Below the pieces are notes generated by a model. The model was not told the DNA's origin. It was given only the letters and a program-made list of their open reading frames with translations, and made no database searches. From the NCBI RefSeq assembly GCF_001625655.1, contig NZ_AUYB01000158.1:62001-126000 (forward strand): a stretch of DNA of 64,000 nucleotides. The letters run 5' to 3'. Numbering within the stretch: the stretch's first letter is position 1; every line of letters starts with the position of its first letter. Origin of the DNA: Pseudoalteromonas luteoviolacea DSM 6061. Lineage in GTDB: Bacteria; Pseudomonadota; Gammaproteobacteria; Enterobacterales; Alteromonadaceae. Made by a program: the position numbers and the translations under genes. This document shows, one piece after another, positions 43,723 to 53,276 of this stretch.

Positions 43723-44869
43723 TTTCAATGACATATCGACGCTGGGAGGATTGCTTTACCTCCCAGCCAAAGCAATCACAAACTTGCTTGATTATTTTAC
43801 TTCCAAGTCCATGACCTTTGGTTGAGTTATCATCTCTGATATCGTTCTCAAATCGTAAGCTTGAACACGTAACAGTTACGTCTATCGGACCGCAGCCATG
43901 TTGTAAGGCATTTTTTGCTATTTGTGTTAGTAGCAGAGTAAAAAGGGTTGGGTGAATAGCTTGTACAATGTGCTCATCGCGTCCATTAATACTTATCTCT
44001 AATTCATACTTCAACCAACTCCCTCGCCAGTCTTCTAAAATATCACTCAAATCATGCGGCTGTAATTGCTCTACATTGGGGCGACTCAACAATAAAATTG
44101 CTTCGGCAATCTTTGACAACTCTTTTTGGCTTTCCTCTAGCGTATCGAGCACATCCAAGGCTTCAAAGGGTAAGTCATCGACCTGCTCAATACGACTCAT
44201 ACTATGGCTGATTTTTGTCAGTGGCGTGCGTATTTCATGACTTAAAAATGCCGCAAATAAACGCTCTTGCTCAAGGGCATGTTGCTGAGCATACTGCGCT
44301 GTTTTTAATATAGTTGCCAACTGTTGGAATTCAGCAAACCGTGCTGGTTTTGCTTCATTATTGGTTACACCATTAATAAGATTGTCTGCTTCTTTCGAAA
44401 CACTCGCACATATTCGCCATATAACAAACCCCAATGGCAATAACATCGTTGCAGCTAAAATCAAAAAAATAGGAATCAAGCTTGGTGACTCTGCTTTGGC
44501 AAAATAGTGCACAACATACAGAGTATCCCCATCAGCGCTATGCTCTTTTAGAACGTATAAATCGCCTAATTGAATATCGAATAATGCTGTATGAGCGTAA
44601 GGTATATCGTTGTTTTCGACCGTATTACGATAAAATGAAGGCATATGAGAGAGTTTGCCAATGTATTTGCCGTCAATTGCATAAGGCAACATTAATTGCC
44701 CACTTAAAGCCATCTCTAAATCTTGATGTAGATAAAACTCAGTCGTGTCATCCCAAGCATGTTGATAAACCCACCTAGCTACCACAGTCCAAACCAAGAC
44801 AAACAATACAAACAGTAAACCTAAACGTAAACTCAAATAGCGGGTGATGTTTTGTTGCTTATTCGCCAT
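43712..44869 (-). CDS. Sensor histidine kinase
   Basis: A 385-residue membrane kinase. Membrane segments about 13-33 and 130-152 flank a periplasmic sensor of about 95 residues. HisKA is AFLSHEIRTPLTKISHSM; HATPase shows QIAKNALQHG and GHGLGSKIIKQVC (G2 box). An HATPase of reduced size is typical for QseC/PhoQ relatives. It overlaps the regulator stop by 11 bases, so the pair is coupled. The signal is unknown. Confidence 0.9.
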   Translation of the reverse strand: MANKQQNITRYLSLRLGLLFVLFVLVWTVVARWVYQHAWDDTTEFYLHQDLEMALSGQLMLPYAIDGKYIGKLSHMPSFYRNTVENNDIPYAHTALFDIQLGDLYVLKEHSADGDTLYVVHYFAKAESPSLIPIFLILAATMLLPLGFVIWRICASVSKEADNLINGVTNNEAKPARFAEFQQLATILKTAQYAQQHALEQERLFAAFLSHEIRTPLTKISHSMSRIEQVDDLPFEALDVLDTLEESQKELSKIAEAILLLSRPNVEQLQPHDLSDILEDWRGSWLKYELEISINGRDEHIVQAIHPTLFTLLLTQIAKNALQHGCGPIDVTVTCSSLRFENDIRDDNSTKGHGLGSKIIKQVCDCFGWEVKQSSQRRYVIEINF

Positions 44870-45542
44870 ATGACCTCAGTACCACTCCTTGGCCTTTCAT
44901 GGTCTGTAGCAACATCAATTCATCATCTTTGCTGAGATTTTTTCTTAAACGGGTGAGTAATGATTTATACATATTGTTATTAACGTCTTGCTCTGGCCAA
45001 ATGTGTGACAAAATTTGCTCCTTGCTAACTGGGTTTGGTGCATTTTTTGCCAATAAACCTAATAACAGCCATTGTTGAGGGGATAACACTAAGATCCGTT
45101 CACCACGTTTGGCTATTTTACTGTCGAAATTGACAACTAACGTGTCTAACTCAAATACATTGCTCGCTTTGGCATGTTGCTTTTTAGCCAAGATTTTTAG
45201 TCTTACTGCCAGTTCAGGTAGATCGAAGGGTTTAGTGATGTAGTCTAATGCACCAGCAGAAAAGGCGGCCAGTTTATCTTCCAATGAAGTGGCTGCTGTG
45301 CAAAACAATACGGGTACCCCCTCTCCTTGTATTTGCGCTTTTATTAGACTCAAGCCACTACCATCAGGTAGGTCCATATCTAAAATTGCTGCATCATATC
45401 GACTATATCTTGTTGTTTGTGCAGCAATCTCTTGCGCACTTCTGACAGAAGTTGCATAGTCCACTTCAATATTTTCACGTTGCAAAAAGTCAATCAACTG
45501 GGCTGCAAGCACAGTATCGTCTTCAACAAGCAAAACCAGCAT
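44859..45542 (-). CDS. OmpR-family response regulator
   Basis: A 227-residue regulator. Receiver LVLLVEDDTVLAAQL, DAAILDMDLPDGSG (phosphorylation Asp near 56) and Lys in YITKPFDL. Winged-helix end VNNNMYKSLLTRLRKNLSKDDELM and MKGQGVVLRSYGE, somewhat divergent from PhoB-type. GAGGTTAT-ATG start. First gene of the two-component operon; divergent from the amidohydrolase gene, which it may control (inferred). Confidence 0.9.
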   Translation of the reverse strand: MLVLLVEDDTVLAAQLIDFLQRENIEVDYATSVRSAQEIAAQTTRYSRYDAAILDMDLPDGSGLSLIKAQIQGEGVPVLFCTAATSLEDKLAAFSAGALDYITKPFDLPELAVRLKILAKKQHAKASNVFELDTLVVNFDSKIAKRGERILVLSPQQWLLLGLLAKNAPNPVSKEQILSHIWPEQDVNNNMYKSLLTRLRKNLSKDDELMLLQTMKGQGVVLRSYGE

Positions 45543-45613
45543 ATAACCTCTACACTGTTACCTTATGGTTACCATATCATTGATAGTGTAGCGCCATCTA
45601 ACAGGAGTCAACT

Positions 45614-47362
45614 ATGCGAGTAATAATTATGCCGATTTTTCCTTTATTGTTAGCGGGCCTATGTCTATCAGGATGTAACTCGGATTCAAGTAACACTGCC
45701 AGTAATAGTTCGAGTAGTAACAACAGTACTCACACCACTAGCCCTACAGGGCAACCCACAAACAATGGCGCTACTCAAGTATTTACCAATGGTAATATTT
45801 ATACAGTCAACGATACCAAGCCATGGGCACAAGCTGTGGCGATTAATAACAACAAAATCGTTTTTGTTGGCAGTAATGAAAATGTACAACAATATATTGG
45901 AAGTACGACTCAAGTAATCGACTTGGGCGGAAAAATGATGATGCCAGGCTTTCATGATGTACACATGCATCCATTGGAGTCAGGTTCTGATGCAACTCAG
46001 TTCACCATTCCACAAGAAGCCTCTGTCGATACTTATATAGCGTTAGTGCAAGAAGCGGCTTTACAAAACCCAACCGCTCAGTGGTTGATTGGGTACGGCC
46101 ATAATATTGGCACCTTGCTAGAAATGTCCGACAGCCCATTAGAAGTACTTGATGATGCAGTACCTAATCGCCCTGTTATTATTATGGAACAGACATCACA
46201 CTCAATGTGGGTAAATAGTAAAGCGTTGGAACTTGCCGGGCTCCACACACAGAGCATAGACCCAATTGGTGGAGTAATTGGTCGAGACGAACAGATGCGC
46301 CTTGATGGTATTTTATATGACAATGCAGGAAATCAGGTAATGGAACTTGCAATGCGTTCGCTCAGTAATGCACAGCAAAATGATTACCTAGGCCTGATAG
46401 AATATACCATGCCAGCCCTCAATCAAGCGGGTATTACCTCAATTAGTGACGCTCGCACATACTGGCAGCGCGGGCACTTAGAAACATGGCAACGCGTTGC
46501 TGACGAGGACAAACTCACTTTGCGGGTGCATTTGGGCTTATGGGCCTACCCCCAAATGAACGATGCCAGCCAAATATCAAAGCTTAAGTCTTTTTATCAA
46601 GCCTCGCCTGACAGCTTATTAAAAGTAAACCAAGTTAAGTTTTACGTAGATGGGATTTTAGTGAATACCACCGCGGCAATGCACGACCCATATCATCAGA
46701 ATTGGTTAGATCTAGAAGGGAACAAAGGCCTCAATTATTTCACTCAAGCACGACTGGAACAGTATATTAAAGCGCTCGAACCCAGCGGGTTTAATTTTAA
46801 TATTCATGCTATTGGCGACAGAGGTATTCATGAAGCGCTCAATGCAATTGAAAATGCCTCAGCGGGTAAATCTCGTCACCGGTTGACACACTTGGAGGTT
46901 GTAGACCCAGCCGATTATGCTCGATTCAACAAACTAGGGGTAATCGCTGATGCACAGGTTGCTGGAGACTTTACAGATCCAAGCCACTGGCCTGAAAACA
47001 TTCCCCTACTAGGCGCAGAACGTTCACAGGATCTAGTACCCATTAAAAGTTTAGTGGAAAACCAAGCAACCTTAACACTGTCAAGTGATTGGAATGTAAG
47101 TCCATTTAATCCATTTATCGGAATCAGTAATGCTATCTCTAGGACACCACAAGCCATTACGTTATCACAAGCGCTTGAGGCTTATACATTAAATAGTGCC
47201 TATGCTATGGGGCAAGAACACCTCGTTGGTAGTATTGAAGTGGGTAAACTTGCTGACTTAGTTGTACTTGATAGAAACTTGTTTGATAGCACAGTCAAAG
47301 AAATTGCTGAAACGAATGTAGTGATGACTTTGCTTGATGGCGAAATAGTTTACAAACGATAG
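45614..47362 (+). CDS. Lipoprotein amidohydrolase (YtcJ-like)
   Basis: A 582-residue protein. Lipobox LSGC (Cys about 21) after the signal peptide, then a Ser/Asn/Thr linker. The amidohydrolase domain begins AVAINNNKIVFVG and has the metal motif HDVHMHP, INIHAIGDRG with a further His, THLEVVDPADYARF, and the catalytic-type SSDWNVSPFNP; GKLADLVVLDRNLF closes it. YtcJ-type members hydrolyse amide bonds of unknown small molecules. Lipidation puts it in the envelope. AGGAGTCAACT-ATG start. Confidence 0.9.
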   Translation: MRVIIMPIFPLLLAGLCLSGCNSDSSNTASNSSSSNNSTHTTSPTGQPTNNGATQVFTNGNIYTVNDTKPWAQAVAINNNKIVFVGSNENVQQYIGSTTQVIDLGGKMMMPGFHDVHMHPLESGSDATQFTIPQEASVDTYIALVQEAALQNPTAQWLIGYGHNIGTLLEMSDSPLEVLDDAVPNRPVIIMEQTSHSMWVNSKALELAGLHTQSIDPIGGVIGRDEQMRLDGILYDNAGNQVMELAMRSLSNAQQNDYLGLIEYTMPALNQAGITSISDARTYWQRGHLETWQRVADEDKLTLRVHLGLWAYPQMNDASQISKLKSFYQASPDSLLKVNQVKFYVDGILVNTTAAMHDPYHQNWLDLEGNKGLNYFTQARLEQYIKALEPSGFNFNIHAIGDRGIHEALNAIENASAGKSRHRLTHLEVVDPADYARFNKLGVIADAQVAGDFTDPSHWPENIPLLGAERSQDLVPIKSLVENQATLTLSSDWNVSPFNPFIGISNAISRTPQAITLSQALEAYTLNSAYAMGQEHLVGSIEVGKLADLVVLDRNLFDSTVKEIAETNVVMTLLDGEIVYKR

Positions 47363-48097
47363 CCTCACATGGCATGACACAAGGGCTAAACATTCAATGC
47401 CTTTGTGTCTAAGAAACCAAGACAAAACCTCGGAACGTGTTATGTTCCATGCCCATTCTTGTCTAACACGCCGAGCTCATTACAACACCTTTAAGGGCAT
47501 TCAACCACAGAGAACCAAAATACAAGACGATAAAACCGCTCATACCTTTAAAAGTATTGCTTTATGGACTGCAAGTTAGTTAACAGCTTTGCAGCCACAA
47601 TACTCGGTTTCATTTCAAATAATATAGGTGCGTAAAGATAATATGAAGATTCTACTCTCATAAACACTTACCTAAACACACCTCCGAACACGATGTGCTT
47701 AAGACTTTAAACTCATCGCGTTACAGCCACACAAGCATAGCTAAAGATTTAGAAAAATCATCTCAATTAAATATTTTTTCATACTTTTAGCATCTAAGTT
47801 ATTTTATAAGCTTATTTGTTTTAAAATGAGCACTAATCAGAAAAATTAATAACTCCAACAAGCACGTAGGAAAGTGCAATAAAACAAAAGGAGTTAGAGC
47901 ACCATAAATTCTAGTAACCCCCTTCAAATAACACTTATATATGCCACCTCGAGGCTATATGGGTAGATTTTTTCAGGACCACAAGGTGGCTCTAAAAGAC
48001 AGGGTATCTGCACTCAATTGCAATTTACGCTTGTATTAACCGAAAGTCAGGGTATCGTATAGCAAAATGCTAATCTTGTATCTCAATTGGAAGTCTG
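47363..48097. other. 735-bp gap before the chaperone-usher locus
   Basis: Two structured elements are visible. GACACAAGGGC (47376-47386) and GCCTTTGTGTC (47399-47409) form an 11-bp stem (one G-U) without a T-run, just after the amidohydrolase. GCCACCT (47943-47949) and AGGTGGC (47984-47990) flank 34 bases. A 60-codon frame at 47397-47579 has no ribosome site and is not accepted. A weak GG-N10-GC pair near 48049 is not convincing as a sigma-54 site. The rest is AT-rich and unassigned. Confidence 0.45.
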
Positions 48098-48793
48098 ATG
48101 CGTAAACTTTTGCTACTACTTTTGTGCTTGTCGACACCGGCCCTAGCCTATCAAGTTCAACCTATGATTGTTGACCTCGCGTCGCATGGTAAAAAGTCAC
48201 TCGTCACATATCGCCTACAAAACCCAAGTGAAAGTGCATTGCCAATTGAAATTGAAGTTTTCAAGCGCACCTTTGATGAAAATCAAAAAGAAGTTTTAGT
48301 ACCTGCAGAAGATGATTTTATCGTGCTTCCCCCTCAGGTCGAGGTACCCGCAAAGAGCTATCAAGTTTTCCGCGCAAAATACTTGGGATCTGCTGAATTA
48401 AAAGAAACTGACTCATACCGCATCGTATTTAAACAGTTGCCATTGCCCAATGAAGACGAAAAATCGGGAGTTAAAATGGTATTTAACTTTGCTACTTTGG
48501 TTTTTGTGAGCCCAGAAGGCATTAGTGCGCAACAAAAGAGTACATTGAGCTGTTTAAAGTTGGAGGACTGTAAATTAACGATCAGTAATGAAGGCCAGCG
48601 CGTGCTTGACCTTTCTCATTTTGATTACCATTTCCATGAGGGTAAAACTACCGTAAATTGGGCACAGTTCCAATCTATCACACCGGGTCGCTTTATTATG
48701 CCGGGGCACAAAGTAGAGTTAGACATTGCGCCGCTGTTAAGTGAACAGCCGACAAGCAGTGCTGCGCTCATCAATCTATTTAATAAAAAGTAA
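48098..48793 (+). CDS. Periplasmic pilus chaperone (PapD-like)
   Basis: A 231-residue protein. Signal peptide 1-17 (ending ALA). The first Ig domain has the chaperone pattern: VQPMIVDLASHGKKSLVTYRLQNPSESALPIEIEVFKRTF, LVPAEDDFIVLPPQVEVPAKSYQVFRAKYLG and YRIVFKQLPLP. It binds pilin subunits by donor-strand complementation in the periplasm. First gene of the pilus operon; the usher follows after 8 bases. GGAAGTCTG-ATG start. Confidence 0.9.
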   Translation: MRKLLLLLLCLSTPALAYQVQPMIVDLASHGKKSLVTYRLQNPSESALPIEIEVFKRTFDENQKEVLVPAEDDFIVLPPQVEVPAKSYQVFRAKYLGSAELKETDSYRIVFKQLPLPNEDEKSGVKMVFNFATLVFVSPEGISAQQKSTLSCLKLEDCKLTISNEGQRVLDLSHFDYHFHEGKTTVNWAQFQSITPGRFIMPGHKVELDIAPLLSEQPTSSAALINLFNKK

Positions 48794-48801
48794 GATAAGC
48801 G

Positions 48802-51261
48802 ATGGTTAAAACGGGCTTTTTTATCTGGCCTGCTCAGCATAAGTGTGTCATTTTTTCACTTCTTTTATTTTGGGCTTGTTCATCATTAGCGGCAACTTTC
48901 AATATGGACTTTCCCGTGCGGCTAAATACTGCCGAAGTAGGGCAAGTTTCTGCCGCTACTAATGGGATCGAAATTGCCTCTATTTCAGCCACAGAATTCA
49001 AAAAGAGTTTGCAAAATGTACTCAGTGAAAGAGTAAATACTTGGTTGACTCATAAAGGGAACGCTCAAATCACTTTGGAAGAGTTTGCCGAGCAAGGTAT
49101 TACGCTCGTAATGCAACCCCAAGATCTCACTATAGAAATGAAACTAGCAGAAGAGGCTATGGCCACTGACAGTTTAACATATGGCAAGCAAAAACACTTC
49201 GACAAGCCTTCTGGCGAGACGAGCTGGGCGATGTTAAACAACCTTAATTTAAACCACGAACGCAGCAACAACAATCATGATTACAGATCTCAACTCGAGT
49301 GGTTAATGAACGCGAATTTTGGTGGTGGTGACGGCATCAATATGCGCGGTTCATTGTTTTGGGAAGATGGCAACAATCAAGGCAGTGAAATAAATCGTGG
49401 AGAATTCTCGCTCTTTTATGATATTCCAGAGGCACCGATCCGCTTTACCCTTGGAGACACTCAACTCAATAGTACAGGACACCTATCAGGTGCTCAGCTT
49501 GGGGGTTTTAGCTTTGAAAAAGCCTATTCTCGGTTGCAGCCTCAACGCAGAATAACGCCAAGTAACAGCCAACAGTTTGTGTTACCTCGGGCAGCTAACC
49601 TTGAAATTTACATCAATGATTTTTTAATCTCCAGAATCAGACTAAAAGCTGGCCGTTATGACCTCAGTGACCTCCCACTCACTTCGGGCGTCAATAATAT
49701 TCAAGTCATTGCAACCTACGCAAACGGTGAAACTCAAGAGTTTTACTTTACAACGCATTATAATGCTAGGTTACTTGCAAAAGGGTTGAGTGATTACGCC
49801 TTTACCATTGGTCGCTTATCTTCTGTAGAGCAAGGCCGTTATGAATATGACGATGAGCTTTTTGTTTCTGGCAATTATGAGTACGGTGTAACGAATAGAC
49901 TAACATTAGGACTCAATGGAGCTTCACACCCAAAAGGCCACGTAATAGGTGCACTTGCGACCATAAATAGCTTTGTCGGCAATGTTTCTTTTCGCTACTC
50001 CATGAGCAAAGCACACAAAGTCCAAGACGGTGATATTTATTCTATTGAATCAGAGCACAGTGTTTTTGGACATGGTAACTTTGGTTCACCCAATTTGCGA
50101 TTAGGTTACGAAGTACGACAGGACTTCACTAACACACCTTGGCAAGCGTTTAGCACTATCTCGAGTAGTAAAAGGGCATTCGCTGATTACAGTTATTTTA
50201 TTAATGATCACTTAGACTTTAACCTAAGCGCTTCACGAGATAGAGGGAGCGATAATATTATTACTGACAACGCCGCCATTGAACTTAACTTACGATACGA
50301 AGACATACGCGTTCGGACGGGCTTTTCGCATACAGACAGCACCGATAGTAGAGTCGTTTCTGAAAACCAATTTTTCTTAAATTTCACTTGGAATCACTAC
50401 GATCGAGGCACCAATAACCGGGCTCGTACGCAATACAGCAGTAGAGACAAAGTCGCCAGCGCAAGTTATGCAAAAACAAACAATAACTTTGTCAACGACT
50501 ATGGATATGAAGTACGTGCAGAACAAGGGAGTGATTTTAGACAAGAGCAATTTGAAGCAAGCTATACGAGTGCATTTGTCAGGGCAGATTTCAGTACAAC
50601 TAATTATTCTCGCGATCAACAACATGCGGATAGTAGCTCAAGTGTTAACCTATCTACCACGCTGGGAGTTGCAGACGGTCACTTTGGCATGGGAGCCACA
50701 ACGACTGCCCCATTTGCAGTTATTACCAAACATGACACTCTAAAGAATGCAGATGTACTGGTAAATGTCGACCGCCAAGGGCGGGCACAGACTAAACCTA
50801 GTGAGCATATCGGTGCACTGGTTGAACTGGGTACTGGGTATACCAATTCGCAACTCAATATAGATGTACCAGACGCACCTCTTGGTTATGACTGGGGGCC
50901 TGGAATGTATGAGTTAGTCGGGGGTGCAACCACTGGACACCACATTCAAATCGGCTCAGAACTCTCTTACACAATAATAGGGAAGCTGTTAGATGATAAG
51001 GGCATGCCTATTGCAATGAAACGTGGGCGAGTCATTAAACAAAGAGAGAAAAACAACAAAGACACAGCGCCATTGAATATCGCTATATTTACAAACCGCA
51101 CAGGTCGATTTGTTGTTGAAGGGATAAGCATAGGTGACTACGTAGTTGAAATTAACGGCATGACTGGGCAGTTTAGTGTAACAGACGTAGAGCAACGCTT
51201 TATAAGAGTCGGGGCGCTTGAGCTTGAAAAAAGCCAATCTAAAGGAGGCGATAACGAATGA
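48802..51261 (+). CDS. Outer-membrane pilus usher
   Basis: An 819-residue usher. Signal peptide about 1-30. An N-terminal domain is followed by a 24-strand barrel region with the usher signatures GDTQLNSTGHLSGAQLGGFSFEKAYSRLQP and FVLPRAANLEIYINDFLISRIRLKAGRYDLSDLPLTSGVNNIQVI (plug and middle). C-terminal beta domains (YTIIGKLLDDKGMPIAMKRG, FTNRTGRFVVEGISIGDYVVEI). It assembles and exports pilin-chaperone complexes. Its stop overlaps the next ATG by 4 bases. The lineage resembles ushers of alternative chaperone-usher systems rather than classic type 1 pili. Confidence 0.92.
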   Translation: MVKTGFFIWPAQHKCVIFSLLLFWACSSLAATFNMDFPVRLNTAEVGQVSAATNGIEIASISATEFKKSLQNVLSERVNTWLTHKGNAQITLEEFAEQGITLVMQPQDLTIEMKLAEEAMATDSLTYGKQKHFDKPSGETSWAMLNNLNLNHERSNNNHDYRSQLEWLMNANFGGGDGINMRGSLFWEDGNNQGSEINRGEFSLFYDIPEAPIRFTLGDTQLNSTGHLSGAQLGGFSFEKAYSRLQPQRRITPSNSQQFVLPRAANLEIYINDFLISRIRLKAGRYDLSDLPLTSGVNNIQVIATYANGETQEFYFTTHYNARLLAKGLSDYAFTIGRLSSVEQGRYEYDDELFVSGNYEYGVTNRLTLGLNGASHPKGHVIGALATINSFVGNVSFRYSMSKAHKVQDGDIYSIESEHSVFGHGNFGSPNLRLGYEVRQDFTNTPWQAFSTISSSKRAFADYSYFINDHLDFNLSASRDRGSDNIITDNAAIELNLRYEDIRVRTGFSHTDSTDSRVVSENQFFLNFTWNHYDRGTNNRARTQYSSRDKVASASYAKTNNNFVNDYGYEVRAEQGSDFRQEQFEASYTSAFVRADFSTTNYSRDQQHADSSSSVNLSTTLGVADGHFGMGATTTAPFAVITKHDTLKNADVLVNVDRQGRAQTKPSEHIGALVELGTGYTNSQLNIDVPDAPLGYDWGPGMYELVGGATTGHHIQIGSELSYTIIGKLLDDKGMPIAMKRGRVIKQREKNNKDTAPLNIAIFTNRTGRFVVEGISIGDYVVEINGMTGQFSVTDVEQRFIRVGALELEKSQSKGGDNE

Positions 51262-52124
51262 AATCTATAATCTTTACCTTGCTGACTCTGAGCATACTGT
51301 TGTCTGCGCCTAGTGCATTTGCAAGGTGGAATGATTGCGATGGTAGCATGATTGCAACTTCAAATCCGTCAGACATAATAGAAGAACACAACAACAGAGT
51401 GACGGTATACATACCAATAAAGATACAGGTCTCTGACAGCTTACTAGACTGCGCAGATGAGATTTGGGTTGAGGATGTTTACTACTACTCAATGGTATTT
51501 TCGGGCCCTACACAAGACAAGTATGCAAAACTGTATGATTCTCAGTTTAAAAAAATTAAGGTGAGAAATGGCATCTGGCGCTCTGACCTGAAAGATCGCT
51601 CAACACAGATGTGGGTTAGATTGAGGCATTACAGCTTATTCCCAGCAGGAGCCTACACGGGTCATGTTATTGTATCTGTAGTCAAAAACAATGAAATCAT
51701 AGATGAACAGTACTTAGACTTAACCTACTATTCTGAGCCTCAGGTTGCCATTTCCCTATCAAACTCGAGTAAAGGTAAAGTCTCGGGGAGCAATGGCAAC
51801 TATTATATCGACTTAGGCGAACTGAAAAGTAATATGCGCTTCAATTGGGGTATCAAAGTATTGAGTAACAGCTCGTACGATATTGTCGTTGACTCCGAAT
51901 ACAACGGGTTGCGTCATGAAACCAACACTCAAGCATTAATAGACTACTCTATCAAGTTTGATAATACACAAATATCCTCATCTGAACGGCTTTACCGCAG
52001 CTATAATTTCTATCCTGGCGTAAAAAACAAGTGGTATGGATTTGAGTTCAAACTTGGCAACGTAGAGTTAATGCCTGCAGGCACCTATCAGGATAACTTA
52101 TCGTTGACTGTTTACCCTAGATAG
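51258..52124 (+). CDS. Putative two-domain pilus tip protein/adhesin
   Basis: A 288-residue protein with a Sec signal (1-22, ending AFA). Two halves each end in a pilin-like closing strand: FPAGAYTGHVIVSVV near 130 and MPAGTYQDNLSLTVYPR at the C-terminus, the latter typical of subunits using donor-strand exchange. Two cysteines (NDCDG, LLDCADE) lie in the first half. Coupled to the usher by a 4-base overlap and by AAGGAGG upstream. A tip adhesin is the natural reading; binding target unknown. Confidence 0.72.
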   Translation: MKSIIFTLLTLSILLSAPSAFARWNDCDGSMIATSNPSDIIEEHNNRVTVYIPIKIQVSDSLLDCADEIWVEDVYYYSMVFSGPTQDKYAKLYDSQFKKIKVRNGIWRSDLKDRSTQMWVRLRHYSLFPAGAYTGHVIVSVVKNNEIIDEQYLDLTYYSEPQVAISLSNSSKGKVSGSNGNYYIDLGELKSNMRFNWGIKVLSNSSYDIVVDSEYNGLRHETNTQALIDYSIKFDNTQISSSERLYRSYNFYPGVKNKWYGFEFKLGNVELMPAGTYQDNLSLTVYPR

Positions 52125-52577
52125 TGAATTTTTAGCACCAAGCAGTTGCAACTCTCATTCACACTGCAACTGCTACCCAAGGCTACTTGGCATAACAAAT
52201 CATATTCTAATACATGCGCATTTGCTTTTTTCACCTTTTCAGCGCGCCAAATAATCTAGATAAAGTCATTGTTCTACAAACGCACTTTCGAGTATTTAAA
52301 GCAAAACATTCTTTTGCGTCATAAAACCAACACATGCACTCTTTCCACTTCTGTCAAAATATCGTCACGTAAAAGGGCTGCTCTCCAAAAACCTGTAATC
52401 TACTGCGTCAAAAATTCGTAGTACGCATTTTGATTCTAAAAAATGATGCGGCATTTAACGCATTCGCAAAAAACCACAAATTAACCATCGTTTTTTAAAA
52501 ACATAAGTCATTGTTATTTATTGATTAATGCAGTTACCTATCACAAAAAACAAAAAGACCGAAATATTTACTCACAC
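52125..52577. other. Long untranslated region between tip gene and pilin gene
   Basis: Contains a perfect 10-bp hairpin AGCAGTTGCA / TGCAACTGCT (52141-52174) 17 bases after the tip gene, probably ending or protecting that transcript. Further on, TGCGT and ACGCA (near 52404-52427) form a spaced inverted repeat that could be an enhancer site for the sigma-54 promoter listed next. No open frame is supported. Confidence 0.5.
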
Positions 52578-52595
52578 TTGGCACAGCCATTGCAT
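52578..52595 (+). promoter_or_regulatory. Sigma-54 (-24/-12) promoter of the pilin gene
   Basis: TTGGCACAGCCATTGCAT matches the sigma-54 consensus TTGGCAC-N5-TTGCA perfectly, with GG at 52580-52581 and GC at 52592-52593. The transcript would start near 52605, giving a leader of about 75 bases before the pilin ATG. Confidence 0.82.
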
Positions 52596-52679
52596 TTAAA
52601 TTATCAACAAGGTGACAACACCTAACCATTAAAAATCAAATTAAAACTAACTCTGTGTTTTGTTTAAGGGGAAAAAGCC

Positions 52680-53186
52680 ATGAATACATTACTAAAATCA
52701 CTACTAGCTGCAACTGCAATCACTTCAATGGGCGCTGCTGCGGCAGTTTTAGACACGTCAGGTACTGAAGCTAAGTTTACTTTTGAAGGCACTATTCAAC
52801 CAATGTGTAAAACAAGCAGCGGTAACAACAACAGCGTTACGGGTCTGAAATTAGACTCTTCACAACAAACACAAGAAATCGGTACACTTGACGTATGGTG
52901 TAACACTGGCGAAAACGCAACTACTGAATATACTTCTGCAAATGGTGGTTTCTTAGTAGCTAACAACGCTAAAGGCAGCAAAATTGCTTACACATTAAAC
53001 ATTGGTGATACAGCGGGCATCGATTTACAAACTGGTGCATACAAGCACACTAAAGCGACTGCAGCAGGTACTGGCAGCGCAGGTGAAACACAAGCAACCT
53101 CACTTAAAATTACGCCACAGTCAAATGGTCTGAATGACGCAGGTACTTACTCAGATACAATCACTGTAACAGTAAGCCCTAACTAA
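52680..53186 (+). CDS. Major pilin subunit of the chaperone-usher pilus (probable)
   Basis: A 168-residue small secreted protein with signal peptide 1-22 (ending AAAA). Cysteines C43 and C74 (IQPMCKT, VWCNTG) would form the disulfide typical of pilin subunits. The C-terminal DAGTYSDTITVTVSPN matches the closing strand of spore-coat-U/pilin-type subunits. Ala, Gly and Thr rich. Strong ribosome site AAGGGGAAAAAGCC-ATG, its own sigma-54 promoter and a strong terminator: high, separately controlled expression, as expected for the major shaft subunit. Confidence 0.8.
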   Translation: MNTLLKSLLAATAITSMGAAAAVLDTSGTEAKFTFEGTIQPMCKTSSGNNNSVTGLKLDSSQQTQEIGTLDVWCNTGENATTEYTSANGGFLVANNAKGSKIAYTLNIGDTAGIDLQTGAYKHTKATAAGTGSAGETQATSLKITPQSNGLNDAGTYSDTITVTVSPN

Positions 53187-53240
53187 TTTAGAATTTAGGC
53201 AGCACAGTTTATGGCTTAATCTATACTGCCTAAACTATTA

Positions 53241-53276
53241 AAAGCGCTAGCTACTTTCGTGGCTAGCGCTTTTTTG
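53241..53276 (+). terminator. Strong rho-independent terminator of the pilin gene
   Basis: AAAGCGCTAGC / GCTAGCGCTTT (11 bp, 10-base loop) followed by further T residues. Confidence 0.93.

Noticed and set aside
47397..47579. 60-codon plus-strand open frame in the gap before the pilus locus
   Set aside because: No Shine-Dalgarno, no coding-like composition, and its 5' end lies in a hairpin.
48049..48064. GG-N10-GC pair upstream of the pilus chaperone gene as a sigma-54 promoter
   Set aside because: Only the invariant dinucleotides match; surrounding bases do not fit TTGGCAC or TTGCA.
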